From the NCBI GenBank assembly GCA_902578845.1, contig CACHEM010000003.1:1-64000 (forward strand): a DNA stretch of 64,000 bases, read 5' to 3'. The translations under genes and the position numbers were made by a program. Under the pieces are notes generated by a model. It saw nothing but the letters and a program-made list of their open reading frames with translations. It did no database searches and was not told the DNA's origin. Source of the stretch: an uncultured Prochlorococcus sp. GTDB lineage: Bacteria; Cyanobacteriota; Cyanobacteriia; PCC-6307; Cyanobiaceae. The first letter of the stretch is position 1, and each line of letters starts with the position of its first letter. This document shows positions 11,490 to 23,766 of this stretch, one piece after another.

Positions 11490-11894
11490 TTAGTTCTTTG
11501 CTGCTTGAATCCTAGCCTCAGCCTTTGAAACCTCTTTCAAGGCTTTAATTTTCTCTGGATTTTTTTCATTTTCAGAAAATTTGTTAATTGTTAATTTTGC
11601 TTCTTTTAGATCTTGTTCAGCATTTTGTACATTAATTTCAGAACCAATTTCAGCATTATTTACCAAAACTATAACTTCATCTGATTCAATTTCAGCGAAG
11701 CCTCCCATAAGAGCTATTGATTTCCACTGGGAATTCATTCTTAGCCTTAAAACGCCAATATCAATAGCAGTAACTAAAGAAATGTGTCCTGGTAGTATAC
11801 CAAGTTGACCAGTAGTACTAGGAAGGATTACTTCTTCAGCTTCGCCTTGGTAAACATTTTTATTAGGAGCTAAAACTTTTAGAGAAATTGCCAT
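11490..11894 (-). CDS. atpC: ATP synthase subunit epsilon
   Basis: 134 residues. The N-terminal beta-sandwich includes [22 protein letters not shown], the family signature, and the C-terminal part has two helices ending EARIQAAKN. Epsilon sits at the base of the rotor and can inhibit ATP hydrolysis. It follows atpB by 40 bp on the same strand, forming the cyanobacterial atp2 operon (atpB-atpC). Confidence 0.96.
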   Translation of the reverse strand: MAISLKVLAPNKNVYQGEAEEVILPSTTGQLGILPGHISLVTAIDIGVLRLRMNSQWKSIALMGGFAEIESDEVIVLVNNAEIGSEINVQNAEQDLKEAKLTINKFSENEKNPEKIKALKEVSKAEARIQAAKN

Positions 11895-11934
11895 TAGTTT
11901 AAAATTATTGAAGGTTAAATATATATGTAGATAT

Positions 11935-13398
<1,464 letters not shown>

Positions 13399-13613
13399 TT
13401 ATTTTTTGGTGATGAATAGCTGATTTAAACAGCTCATAATCCGAAAATACTACCACCTCATGGGTAGATTCGTTAAATGGGTTCGGCCACCCGCACAGTT
13501 TAAGTATGGTTTAATTGCCGCTTTGCAGATTATGTTGTTGATGATACGGAAGGAAAACTTCTCTTTCCAATTTTATGACGCAAAGCGTCTCAATCATGAT
13601 CCTCCATTAATCT

Positions 13614-13925
13614 ATGGCAGCTGTTTCACTTACAGTCTCTACAGTAAAACCACTGGGAGATAGAATATTCATTAAAGTTTCCGCATCTGAGGAAAAAACT
13701 GCTGGGGGCATTCTTTTGCCTGATTCAGCTAAAGAAAAACCACAGGTTGGAGAAGTTGCTCAGGTGGGCCCTGGCAAACTTAATGACGATGGTTCTCGAC
13801 AAACTCCAGAAGTGAGTATTGGCGATAAAGTTTTGTACAGTAAATATGCTGGTACAGACATTAAATTGGGAGGAGATGAATATGTCTTGCTCTCAGAAAA
13901 AGATATTTTAGCTGTAGTAAGCTAA
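13614..13925 (+). CDS. groES: Co-chaperonin GroES
   Basis: 103 residues with [33 protein letters not shown], the hallmark including the mobile loop that binds GroEL. It caps the GroEL folding chamber. groEL follows 52 bp later. I searched the upstream spacer by eye for a CIRCE inverted repeat (TTAGCACTC-N9-GAGTGCTAA) and found none; only a short GACGC-AAA-GCGTC repeat at about 13,577-13,589 is present. Confidence 0.97.
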
Positions 13926-13949
13926 AATATTTGTTTCAAAAATTATTAA

Positions 13950-15614
<1,665 letters not shown>

Positions 15615-15641
15615 CTAAACAAAATCTTTTAATAAATTTAA

Positions 15642-15673
15642 AAGGGATCATTTAAAATGGTCCCTTTTTTTTA
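15642..15673 (+). terminator. Intrinsic terminator after groEL
   Basis: AAAAGGGA pairs with TCCCTTTT around a CATT/AATG inner stem, followed by a run of eight T. It lies 28 bp past the groEL stop and just before the convergent secG stop, and the A-run on the left could also serve leftward transcripts. Confidence 0.85.
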
Positions 15674-15681
15674 TTCAACTT

Positions 15682-15909
15682 TTATGAAATCCAACCAGCG
15701 CTAAGAATAATTGCGAGAGACAAAAATATCACTAAGAAAGTCCAAGTTATTTTGTTTAGAGAGGCTTCTGCACTACTTGCGCTGTTGAACATAGAGCTTC
15801 CACTGGCGGCTATTCCTCCCATTCCATCACCTTTGGGACTATGAAGTAAAACTAAGAGAATGAGAAGAACTCCAGAAAATACCCAAATCCAGCTAATAAT
15901 TTGAATCAT
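15682..15909 (-). CDS. secG: Preprotein translocase subunit SecG
   Basis: 75 residues with two hydrophobic helices (about 2-22 and 52-73) joined by LLHSPKGDGMGGIAASGSSMFNSASSAEASLNK, the conserved cytoplasmic loop of SecG. It assists SecYE in protein export. It lies 23 bp downstream of gpmI on the same strand, a pairing commonly seen in cyanobacteria. Confidence 0.93.
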   Translation of the reverse strand: MIQIISWIWVFSGVLLILLVLLHSPKGDGMGGIAASGSSMFNSASSAEASLNKITWTFLVIFLSLAIILSAGWIS

Positions 15910-15932
15910 TGCTTAAAAAACTTTTATATACT

Positions 15933-17555
15933 TTAAACGTGTTGAACGACTTTATTATAACCCTTTAATTCAATTTCTTGAATAAGCGATTTGCCTGTCA
16001 TTTCTCTTGGTACTGGTAGATTTAATAATTGCAATAAAGTGGGAGCAATATCTGCTAGGCCCGCGTTTTCTCTTAAATTAATTTCATTTCCCATATTTGG
16101 TATTTTTCTTTTTTCACCTTCAATCAAAATTAATGGAACTTTATTTATTGTGTGTGCTGTCCATGGTTCTCCTTCAGATCCTTTCATTACCTCTGCGTTA
16201 CCATGATCGGCTGTAATAACAATGCTTCCGCCCATTTCTCCAGTAGCATTAACTATTTGACCAATACATTTATCTACTTTTTCTATAGCTTTAATTGTTG
16301 CATCCATGTTGCCTGTATGACCTACCATATCAGGATTGGCAAAATTGATCACAACAAAAGCATAATTCCCGCTTTTAATTGCTTTAGAGCAACTAATAGT
16401 TAATTCCTCAGCAGACATTTCGGGTTTCATATCATAGGTTGCGACTCTTGGAGATGGAATCAAATGTCTCTCTTCTCCAGGTAAGGGTATTTCAACTCCT
16501 CCATTGAAAAAGTATGTTACATGAGGATATTTTTCAGTTTCAGCGGTTCTGTACTGTTTAAGTCCGTTTTCTGAAACTATCTGGCCTATAAAATTATTGA
16601 GTGATTCAGGTGGGAATGCAACTTTAACGGGAAAGTTGGGATCATATTGAGTAAAAGTAACAAAATCTAGATTTGGATAATTTTTTCTTTCAAAGTCTGA
16701 GAATTGATTGAGTGAAAGGGATTTGACTATTTGTCTTGCTCTGTCTGGACGAAAGTTAAAGCAAATCAAACTATCTCCATCTTTAAGATAGTTTTCAGAC
16801 ATTCGTATGGGCTCTATAAATTCATCGGTTATGTTTTTGGCATAACTTTTTTCTATGTAATCCTTGGGAGAAATATTTGTTATTTGAATATCCGGATCAG
16901 TCAAATTAGAATATGCTTTTTCTGTTCTATCCCATAAAAGATTTCTATCCATTATCCAGTATCTTCCACATATGGAAGCTATTTCGCCAACGTTATATTT
17001 TTTTATACATGATTCTATTTGATTTAAATATTTCGAAGCACTTTTTGCAGGAGTATCTCTACCATCAGTAATAATATGGATTGCAACTTTTTTAAGTTTA
17101 TTATCAGATGCCCATTTTATTAAACCTAATAAATGATCGATATGACTATGAACTCCTCCATCGGAACATAATCCTGTGATATGCAAAGTAGAATGATTTT
17201 TCTTTAATGAAGCAGCCATCTCTTTTAACTCATTGACCAAGCCTAATTGATTATTTTTTACAATATTCGAAATCCTTACAAGTTCTTGTTGTATTATTCT
17301 TCCGGAACCAATGGTAAGGTGCCCCACCTCTGAATTGCCCATTTGACCATCTGGCAGGCCTACATCAGATCCACTGGCACTTATTAGCGTGTGTGGGTAA
17401 GCATGCCACAATGAGTCCATGATTGGTGTACGGGCACTTTTTATAGCATTATCTGATTTTTCTTTTCGATATCCCCATCCATCTAGTATTGCAAGAACTA
17501 CAGGGCTCTGAGGAACACTTAAACTTTTTATATTTTTGCTGCTAATCTTTGACAT
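15933..17555 (-). CDS. gpmI: 2,3-bisphosphoglycerate-independent phosphoglycerate mutase
   Basis: 540 residues, full length. The N-terminus [14 protein letters not shown] and the [15 protein letters not shown] segment carry the metal ligand Asp and catalytic Ser of the alkaline-phosphatase superfamily. Later motifs are [20 protein letters not shown] and [10 protein letters not shown]. It interconverts 3- and 2-phosphoglycerate in glycolysis using Mn2+. Followed by secG. Confidence 0.97.
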   Translation of the reverse strand: MSKISSKNIKSLSVPQSPVVLAILDGWGYRKEKSDNAIKSARTPIMDSLWHAYPHTLISASGSDVGLPDGQMGNSEVGHLTIGSGRIIQQELVRISNIVKNNQLGLVNELKEMAASLKKNHSTLHITGLCSDGGVHSHIDHLLGLIKWASDNKLKKVAIHIITDGRDTPAKSASKYLNQIESCIKKYNVGEIASICGRYWIMDRNLLWDRTEKAYSNLTDPDIQITNISPKDYIEKSYAKNITDEFIEPIRMSENYLKDGDSLICFNFRPDRARQIVKSLSLNQFSDFERKNYPNLDFVTFTQYDPNFPVKVAFPPESLNNFIGQIVSENGLKQYRTAETEKYPHVTYFFNGGVEIPLPGEERHLIPSPRVATYDMKPEMSAEELTISCSKAIKSGNYAFVVINFANPDMVGHTGNMDATIKAIEKVDKCIGQIVNATGEMGGSIVITADHGNAEVMKGSEGEPWTAHTINKVPLILIEGEKRKIPNMGNEINLRENAGLADIAPTLLQLLNLPVPREMTGKSLIQEIELKGYNKVVQHV

Positions 17556-17692
17556 ATTTAGATCAAATTCATTGTTAACTGATCCAACCTTAAATTTAGC
17601 TTCAAACGTTACTCTTTAACAATTTATATTTAACATAGTTAGCTTTTGCTAATTTATGAAAATATTAGATTAATTTTATTTTTTGATAAATC

Positions 17693-18229
17693 ATGTCGAA
17701 GAAGTCAAAAAAGATTGTAATACTTACTGAAGTTGAACTTAGAAAAACTATTTCGCGTTTAACTTGCGAAATTATCGAAAAAGTAAAAAAACTGGATAAC
17801 CTTCTATTGATTGGTATCCCGACAAGAGGAATTGCCCTGACCGAAGTGCTAGAAAAGGAATTATTCTCTAGAACAGGTTTAAGAGTTAGAAAAGGAACAA
17901 TTGATCCAACTTTTTATAGAGATGACCAAAATAGAGTTGGAACTCGCCTAATACAAGCTGCTGATATTCCAACTCCTATTGAGAAAAAAGAAATTCTTTT
18001 AATAGATGATGTAATTTATACAGGTAGAACAATTAGAGCTGCAATGGATGCTTTATATTCATGGGGCAGACCTCAAAGGGTAATGTTATTAGTAATGGTA
18101 GATAGAGGTCATAGAGAATTACCTATTCAGCCAGATTTTTGTGGTAAAAAAGTGCCAACTAGTAAAATTGAAAGTATTAGTTTACGTTTAAGTAATGTTG
18201 ATAATGAAGAAGGAGTTTTTCTTGAATAG
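17693..18229 (+). CDS. pyrR: Bifunctional PyrR regulator / uracil phosphoribosyltransferase
   Basis: 178 residues. The phosphoribosyltransferase PRPP loop is LLIDDVIYTGRTIRAAMDAL, and the family segment VMLLVMVDRGHRELPIQPDFCGK follows. In Firmicutes PyrR is an RNA-binding attenuator of pyr genes; in cyanobacteria this role is unproven, and UPRTase activity is the safer inference. It is divergent from gpmI and ends 7 bp before the convergent Hsp70 gene. Confidence 0.93.
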   Translation: MSKKSKKIVILTEVELRKTISRLTCEIIEKVKKLDNLLLIGIPTRGIALTEVLEKELFSRTGLRVRKGTIDPTFYRDDQNRVGTRLIQAADIPTPIEKKEILLIDDVIYTGRTIRAAMDALYSWGRPQRVMLLVMVDRGHRELPIQPDFCGKKVPTSKIESISLRLSNVDNEEGVFLE

Positions 18230-18236
18230 CTATCTT

Positions 18237-19805
18237 TCAGAAGATATTTCCTAAATTATATTCTCCAAAAAATTCATCTTTAACATCAAAACACTTAATC
18301 AATAAATCAGCATTTTTCGTAATTTTAAAAAAAAGTTTTAAAGTATCTTCTCCAATATTAGATTCATTTTTTAATACTATTTTGAGTGGTTTTTTGTCCC
18401 ATTTTATAATTTCTTCTTCATTTTGAATCTCTGACAACTTTGGTAATCCATTTTCAAAAATAACATCATATGACCTTTCTTTTTGTGTCTCTCCAATTAT
18501 TATTTCGAATATTTTCTGATTGTTTTTACTGGCTTGAAGGATCAGTTTAAAGGGTGTTTCTGTTGGCCATGTTTGACCTTTGCAAAAAATAGGATGCCAA
18601 AAGTGTTTTTGCTCTCTTTTATTAAATAATCTTATAGATAACCCTTTGTTTAAAATGTCTTTAATTTTTACTCCCGGGGTCATTGCTAAAGCTCCCAAAG
18701 CTATTGATTCAATAGGGGGTGGCGACTTTATTTGAATTTTTGGAATTTTTTTTGTTATCCATTCTTTAATTAATGGTATTTGTGTTCCTCCACCAACCAA
18801 AACTATTGCATTTAAGTCTTCAACTGAGCAAAATTTACCTCTTGCTTGATTTAATAAATCTTTTAGTAAAGAGTTAAGGTGATTAAGAAAATTATTTTCA
18901 ATTAGTATTTTCTCAAATATTTCTTTACTAAGATAAAATTCACTTTCGTTATTTTTTTCAGTAAATAATTTTATTGGATATTTAGTTTCATATTTGATTA
19001 CAGATGAGCTGAGTTTACATTTTATTTTTTCTGCCTTAGAAAGATTATTAATATAGTTATGACCTGGAATAAAATAATCGACTATCCATTGATCAATATC
19101 TTTCCCACCAATTTTTGAACCTGTTTTTCCAATTATTTCAGCACATCTTATTTTTTGTTTAGAAATTAAGCTTACATCATTACCTTTAAATTTCAATAGT
19201 TCAGCTATTGGACTAGATTTTCCTTCTCCCCCCTCTATTTTGACTATATTCATATCGACTGTACTCCCTCCAATATCTAATGTCATTATTTTTGAGCCAA
19301 ATGGTAGATTACTTCCTAAACTTGCCGCAGTAGGCTCATCAACAAGGGCTATTTCATCTACTGATATTTCCTCGCAAAGGTTAACTAACCATTCTCGGTA
19401 TCCCTTATATGTATCTATGGGAGCAGTTAAAACAAGTCTTTTGATCTCATACTTGTGCGGAATGTTTGCCCACAAAATTTGAAAAAATTTTTCGCCACAT
19501 TCATTAGGGTTTAAAATATTTTTTTGGTTAATTTTTTCAATAGAATTTCCAATCAATCTTTTAAAGTTCGAATGAAAAAATAAATCAGAATTTGAGTTAT
19601 CCCTCATTTTTAGAGCACTAATACCAATTTTTGTAATCTTTGAAGGTTCCTCAAACCAAACTGCTGAAGGAATAACTCCTGGAGATGATGTAATATTCGG
19701 TATTTCAACTAAAACTGAATCTATATCTTTTTGATCTTGAAAAGCAACAACAGTATTGGTGTTCCCTAAATCGATAGCAAGTGTTCCAGATAAACTTTCT
19801 TCCAT
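18237..19805 (-). CDS. Hsp70-family ATPase, short form
   Basis: 522 residues. The actin-like ATPase domain is clear: LAIDLGNTNTVVAF (phosphate 1), LDIGGSTVDM (phosphate 2), LVDEPTAASLG and VLVGGGTQIPLI (adenosine). A substrate-binding beta domain follows to about 520, but the helical lid and any EEVD-like tail of a true DnaK are missing. This matches divergent cyanobacterial Hsp70-like proteins whose clients are unknown. Divergent from rpoZ. Confidence 0.9.
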   Translation of the reverse strand: MEESLSGTLAIDLGNTNTVVAFQDQKDIDSVLVEIPNITSSPGVIPSAVWFEEPSKITKIGISALKMRDNSNSDLFFHSNFKRLIGNSIEKINQKNILNPNECGEKFFQILWANIPHKYEIKRLVLTAPIDTYKGYREWLVNLCEEISVDEIALVDEPTAASLGSNLPFGSKIMTLDIGGSTVDMNIVKIEGGEGKSSPIAELLKFKGNDVSLISKQKIRCAEIIGKTGSKIGGKDIDQWIVDYFIPGHNYINNLSKAEKIKCKLSSSVIKYETKYPIKLFTEKNNESEFYLSKEIFEKILIENNFLNHLNSLLKDLLNQARGKFCSVEDLNAIVLVGGGTQIPLIKEWITKKIPKIQIKSPPPIESIALGALAMTPGVKIKDILNKGLSIRLFNKREQKHFWHPIFCKGQTWPTETPFKLILQASKNNQKIFEIIIGETQKERSYDVIFENGLPKLSEIQNEEEIIKWDKKPLKIVLKNESNIGEDTLKLFFKITKNADLLIKCFDVKDEFFGEYNLGNIF

Positions 19806-19902
19806 ATGAAATTATTTAAATCAATTAAGTTCTTTTTGTGATTTATGTTTTGAAATGGTCGAATAAATTGTAAGATACATCTTAATAGTAAAAATTTTTT
19901 TA

Positions 19903-20139
19903 ATGAACATATCTAACAATGCAGGAATTGATTCTAATGATCTTGCAAAGAGAGGTGAGAGCTTGATAAGAAAATCAACTAACAGATATTTAACTACAGT
20001 GAAAATTGCTTTTAGAGCTAAACAAAGACGTTTTGATGATTTTGATGGATTACTAGATGAGTCAACTATTAAACCCGTTCAAAGGTCAATTATTGAACTA
20101 AGTGATGAGCAAGATCAACCAGATTTACTTCCAGGCTAA
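19903..20139 (+). CDS. rpoZ: RNA polymerase omega subunit
   Basis: 78 residues. The core [35 protein letters not shown] matches cyanobacterial omega, which helps assemble and stabilise the beta' subunit. The DUF1818 gene starts 2 bp after its stop, so the two are almost certainly translated from the same mRNA. Confidence 0.93.
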   Translation: MNISNNAGIDSNDLAKRGESLIRKSTNRYLTTVKIAFRAKQRRFDDFDGLLDESTIKPVQRSIIELSDEQDQPDLLPG

Positions 20140-20141
20140 TT

Positions 20142-20513
20142 TTGGTAAAAGACCAAAAAAGATGGAGATTACTTAAAGATATAAAAAAAGGCAAATTTTG
20201 CTTTTTGATTGGTGTAGACAATTGGTCAATCGAGTTGCAAAAAAGTGAATTCAATTCACTGTACCTTCTACTGTTAAAAATTAATGAACAACTATTAGTT
20301 ATCAAAGACGAACTAATGGATGAAGAATCTATTACTTTAGAATTAGAAAAATTACCTTGGTATATTCACTTAGAGGGAAAAAAAAATGAATGGAGTTTAA
20401 GGTTTGTTTTTGAAAGTCAAGACCAAACTAGATCCTTCGAAATGTATTGGCCGATACCAATTGCACAAAATTTATTTTATGAAATAAAAAACATGTGGGA
20501 ATCAATGGATTAA
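20142..20513 (+). CDS. DUF1818 family protein (TTG start)
   Basis: 123 residues, cyanobacterium-specific DUF1818 by the pattern DNWSIELQKSEFNSLYLLLLKI and the Trp-rich C-terminus FEMYWPIPIAQNLFYEIKNMWE. No signal peptide. The only plausible start is the TTG two bases after the rpoZ stop; no in-frame ATG lies near. Function unknown; tight linkage to rpoZ suggests co-expression. Confidence 0.8.
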   Translation: MVKDQKRWRLLKDIKKGKFCFLIGVDNWSIELQKSEFNSLYLLLLKINEQLLVIKDELMDEESITLELEKLPWYIHLEGKKNEWSLRFVFESQDQTRSFEMYWPIPIAQNLFYEIKNMWESMD

Positions 20514-20575
20514 AAGATAAATAAAATTGGAAATTTTAGAAAATATTTCCCCCTCAAAAAAAATTTTTTCACAAT

Positions 20576-20627
20576 TTTTCCACAACATTTTTTCAAAAAA
20601 TATCTATTGATCTAAATATGTGGAAAA
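20576..20627. promoter_or_regulatory. Pair of inverted DnaA-type boxes
   Basis: TTTTCCACA (20,576-20,584) and its exact reverse complement TGTGGAAAA (20,619-20,627) lie 34 bp apart within a 310-bp spacer that is very rich in A+T. TTTTCCACA is the DnaA-box form reported for cyanobacteria. This could be a DnaA-regulated promoter for the DUF2811 gene or a DnaA-titration site; no dnaA or dnaN is nearby in the window. Confidence 0.5.
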
Positions 20628-20823
20628 CTTCTGATTTTACATAAATCTTTATATTTCAGTAAGATTTAATTCTACAAAATTAAATTCCATGACCCCCGTT
20701 TTTATGACTTGATTCTCATTATTCTATAACCTGAGACTGTTTCTTAATAATGCTTGTTGACGATTTATTGATTTTGGAGAAAACTAAATTTTGTAAGTTT
20801 AAATTTCAAAAATTTTTTTCAAA

Positions 20824-21075
20824 ATGCAAGAGTTAGATTACGTCGAAAATTCAAAAGTTTTAAATCATAAAGACGAAGTAATAAGTTTTAAATGTGAACT
20901 TCAGGAAAACCTTCAAAAGGCTATGAAAGAATTTGTTGAGAAGCATCCTAACTGGGATCAATACAGGATAATACAAGCTGCTATTGCAGGATTTTTGATG
21001 CAGAAAGGATTTCAAAATAGGGAATTAACTAGACTCTATATTGGCAATATGTTCTCAATGAATTTTAAGGACTAG
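20824..21075 (+). CDS. DUF2811 family protein
   Basis: 83 residues with FKCELQENLQKAMKEFVEKHPNWDQYRIIQAAIAGFLMQKGFQNRELTRLYIGNMF, the DUF2811 pattern of cyanobacteria. It has a helix-rich ribbon-helix-helix-like look but no proven function. It is preceded by the DnaA-box spacer and converges with the EVE-domain gene, leaving 6 bp between stops. Confidence 0.85.
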   Translation: MQELDYVENSKVLNHKDEVISFKCELQENLQKAMKEFVEKHPNWDQYRIIQAAIAGFLMQKGFQNRELTRLYIGNMFSMNFKD

Positions 21076-21081
21076 AAATTT

Positions 21082-21546
21082 TTATATTTTTTCAAGCAGT
21101 ATTTTTGCAATATCATTTCTAACGGGTAATATAGATAACCTATTTCCTTTTTTTACAACTAATAACTCGTCTTCATTAAATAAAATCTTCAATTCAGGTA
21201 AACTTAAAATCTTATTTGACTTACTTTTATATTTTACTTTTACACAATCCCATCTCGGATTATCAGGTTTCGATTTTGGGTCAAAATATTTTGAATCTTG
21301 ATCAAATTGAGTAGGATCAACAATATTTAGATCTATTACCTCCATAAGTCCCACAATACCTGGGGGTTTACAATTAGAGTGATAGAAAAAAATTTTATCT
21401 CCTTTATTCATTTTTCTCATGAAATTTCGAGCCTGATAATTTCTTATTCCATCCCATAAAGTCACACCGTCATTTTTTAAAGTATCTATGCTGTAAGCAT
21501 CAGGCTCACTTTTCATTAGCCAATAAGCCGGTTCTTTATCTGTCAT
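21082..21546 (-). CDS. EVE-domain protein (UPF0310-like)
   Basis: 154 residues from the preferred start MTDKEPAYWLMKSEPDAYSIDTL. The EVE domain is recognised by YWLMKSEP, LWDGIRNYQARNFMRKM, FFYHSNCKPPGIVG and DNPRWDCVKVKY. EVE proteins are PUA-like readers of modified nucleotides. The frame is open 30 codons further upstream, but that stretch crosses repeat sequence and lacks family similarity. The 5' end coincides with the 14-bp element core at 21,512-21,525. Thus the present N-terminus seems to have been supplied by the element inserted upstream; three further N-terminal fragments lie at 31.9, 39.8 and 42.2 kb. Confidence 0.9.
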   Translation of the reverse strand: MTDKEPAYWLMKSEPDAYSIDTLKNDGVTLWDGIRNYQARNFMRKMNKGDKIFFYHSNCKPPGIVGLMEVIDLNIVDPTQFDQDSKYFDPKSKPDNPRWDCVKVKYKSKSNKILSLPELKILFNEDELLVVKKGNRLSILPVRNDIAKILLEKI

Positions 21547-21588
21547 ACTTCTCAAGGAAAATAGGTGGTGTGAATAGAGTGTGAATAA
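21512..21588. repeat. Left att region of element 1 (core plus 11-bp doublet)
   Basis: Core TTCATTAGCCAATA at 21,512-21,525, then after 42 bp GTGTGAATAG (21,568) and GTGTGAATAA (21,579), followed by CTT. The same layout (core, 42-43 bp, doublet) recurs at 39,783 and 42,159. Confidence 0.7.
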
Positions 21589-21639
21589 CTTTAGTATCGT
21601 AAGGGACCTGCCGTCCAGCTTAGAGCCCGCATCCAATCC

Positions 21640-22050
21640 CTAATTATTTAAATATTAACGCCAATTGCATAAGGCAACAGATCACCTGAGGAAGAAATTC
21701 ATATTAACTCTCATCAGGATATCTTTATTGAGAAACTAAGTCTATGACTAGATTCTATGAAACTTGAATTTGGTTTTATTCACACTAAATTTCAAATCTA
21801 TTCACACCATACATATAAAATCACTGCGATAGCTGGTCTGCTCGCTTTTACTTAGCGAATGTAAGCTACTTATTGGTCTGTAATTGCGTCTCGGGGGGGG
21901 GCTATGGGGGGTAACTCCTTATTCAAAGGTATATATAATTGCCTCAGACATTTTTGTCTTTTTTATAGATTCGAACGTTGTATTAATATTCATTGCTTTT
22001 ATTGAAGAAAAAACATTATTAAATTAATATTTGAAAAATATATCAAGAAT
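21640..22050. other. Non-coding left end of element 1
   Basis: No gene is apparent. TTATTCACAC (21,776) and CTATTCACAC (21,798) are inverted versions of the end repeats, 22 bp apart. At about 21,830-21,866 lies a decayed copy of the core flank (GATAGCTGGTC...CTTTTACTTAGC) resembling 42,131-42,167. Runs of nine and six G follow at 21,893-21,911, unusual in this genome. Confidence 0.5.
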
Positions 22051-23412
22051 TTGAATATTTCTAAGAAAAACATAATAATCCTAAGTTTTTTATTGCTTGG
22101 TTTTAATCAAATTTTTGCAGATAAATCTTATTCTGTAGAAATTAATTGTGATTCGCCTGTTTGGAAGAAAAAGGATAGATGTAAAGGTGAAAATTTATAT
22201 AAAAGATTAGAGAAAATAGATGAAGAAACTGGCTTAAAAGTTGTAGAAATCGAAAAGGATATTGATTGGAAAAAGAAAAACACTAAAATACCTTTCTCAA
22301 GAATTGTGAAAAGGGTTTCAAAACTCGATGGCAGTTATGAATTAGCAGTTTTTGACAGAGATAAAAAATCAGATTTTAGCACAGGTTTTACTGAGTCATA
22401 TATAACTAAATGGACTGGATCATATTTAAAGGGGGTGTATATGAGTTCAGGTGGATGCGGTTTCTGGACTTGTACTTATACCGCTCAGGCTTTTTATGAT
22501 TTCCCCAATAATATAGAAATTTATATAAATGAGAGGAAGTTTAATCTGTTTGGTAATAGTGGACAATTTTCTTTACCACAGTCTTTCATTAATTCTTTAA
22601 AAAAAGGGGACGAGAGTACAAAAATAAACCTTAAGGTTAAAAGTAGTGTGGGTAATAAGACTATTCCAATAGGGGAAAAAACGGTTGCTTCTTTAATAGA
22701 TTTCTACAGTAAAAGTATTAAAAACTGGAACTTGCCTAAAGTTACAATACTTCCTCAAAAAGTTTCTAAAAGGAAACTTGATACTGAAGAAATTGCAACA
22801 TTGACATTACCATCAGTCGTAAAATTAAAAAATGCAAATGGTAGTGGAAGTGGATTTTTTATTAATAAGGAAGGCTTGATTTTAACTAATAGACACGTTG
22901 TTGTTGGCGGTGATAAAACATTTCAGATTATTTCTAATGATGGGATGAGAGTAGAAGGAGAAGTGGTTTATGTTGATAGGAATTTAGATTTTGCCTTAGT
23001 TCAATCTAAAAATTCAGATAAGGTTAAACCTCTGCCACTGTGTTATTTAAAATATCCAAATCCTGGTCAAAACGTTGTTGCTCTAGGTTCACCTCTAGGC
23101 TTGGCTGGTACTGTAACAAGAGGAATAGTAAGTGCAATTAGATACCCAACTGGAGAAATCCTCGAAGATTTTGCTCCAAATTATGTAACATTGATTCAAA
23201 CAGATGCTTCAATTAGTCCAGGAAATAGTGGAGGTCCTTTAGTTAATAATAAGGGAGAAGTTATTGGAGTTAATACTTTTAATGTACCTGGAGGAGGATC
23301 TGCTCAGAACCTTAACTTTGCAATTTCTATAGTAGATATTTTAAATGAATTAAATATGCAGAAACCTTATGCTCAGCAAAAATTAAATATTTGTGGAAAT
23401 TTACCTAATTAG
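22051..23412 (+). CDS. Secreted trypsin-like serine protease (S1C, HtrA-like, no PDZ)
   Basis: 453 residues. An N-terminal signal peptide (KNIIILSFLLLGFNQIFA) is followed by about 230 residues of unknown, Cys-containing sequence and then a DegP/HtrA-type protease domain from about 250. The triad is H282 (LTNRHVV), D313 (NLDFALV) and S393 (GNSGGP). No PDZ domain follows, so it is shorter at the C-terminus than HtrA/DegQ. The start is a TTG directly before the signal peptide; no in-frame ATG is available. Probably periplasmic. First rightward gene of element 1, ending in its own hairpin terminator. Confidence 0.85.
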   Translation: MNISKKNIIILSFLLLGFNQIFADKSYSVEINCDSPVWKKKDRCKGENLYKRLEKIDEETGLKVVEIEKDIDWKKKNTKIPFSRIVKRVSKLDGSYELAVFDRDKKSDFSTGFTESYITKWTGSYLKGVYMSSGGCGFWTCTYTAQAFYDFPNNIEIYINERKFNLFGNSGQFSLPQSFINSLKKGDESTKINLKVKSSVGNKTIPIGEKTVASLIDFYSKSIKNWNLPKVTILPQKVSKRKLDTEEIATLTLPSVVKLKNANGSGSGFFINKEGLILTNRHVVVGGDKTFQIISNDGMRVEGEVVYVDRNLDFALVQSKNSDKVKPLPLCYLKYPNPGQNVVALGSPLGLAGTVTRGIVSAIRYPTGEILEDFAPNYVTLIQTDASISPGNSGGPLVNNKGEVIGVNTFNVPGGGSAQNLNFAISIVDILNELNMQKPYAQQKLNICGNLPN

Positions 23413-23428
23413 AATTTAGGTAATTTTT
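23401..23428 (+). terminator. Intrinsic terminator overlapping the protease stop
   Basis: TTACCTAA pairs with TTAGGTAA across a 7-base loop and is followed by five T. The left arm contains the last codons and stop of the protease gene. Confidence 0.7.
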
Positions 23429-23572
23429 CAAATACATACTTTTTTGATGAGTGTGAGTTGGTGTTTTTCTTTGGGGTTTATTTTGAGTATTATTGTTTCC
23501 TCCAATTTTTAAAGAGGTGATTTTTTTTTAAGTTAGTTTTGAATTGATTGATTTTCATAGGCTTATTAATAG

Positions 23573-23746
23573 TCATTTCACAATCCATTCACTCATTAAT
23601 AATCTTGCTTTATCAGCATCGTTAAATTCCAGAAAATACTTGACTCTGTCATGAGCTGATTCAGCGATTTCACCTTTAGACCAGAAACGAATGCGCTGAG
23701 TATGCTGACAGTTCTCTCTGGTAATTTCTTTAGGTTCTTTGTTCAT
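23573..23746 (-). CDS. Small hypothetical protein (57 aa)
   Basis: MNKEPKEITRENCQHTQRIR... ending LLMSEWIVK; charged, helical, no membrane segment. It follows the 249-residue gene by 20 bp on the same strand, so the two likely form a unit. No family recognised. The good codon context and tight spacing are the only support. Confidence 0.5.
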   Translation of the reverse strand: MNKEPKEITRENCQHTQRIRFWSKGEIAESAHDRVKYFLEFNDADKARLLMSEWIVK

Positions 23747-23766
23747 TTTTAATAAATAAAAGTGGA

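Noticed and set aside
21547..21636. Longer N-terminus for the EVE protein
   Set aside because: The 30 extra codons read through the doublet repeats and look unlike EVE proteins; ATG at 21,546 gives the family N-terminus.
21815..21920. tmRNA or SRP RNA gene
   Set aside because: G-rich stretches and small stems are present, but no tmRNA tag frame or SRP Alu/S-domain motif could be found; the sequence is better explained as an att remnant.
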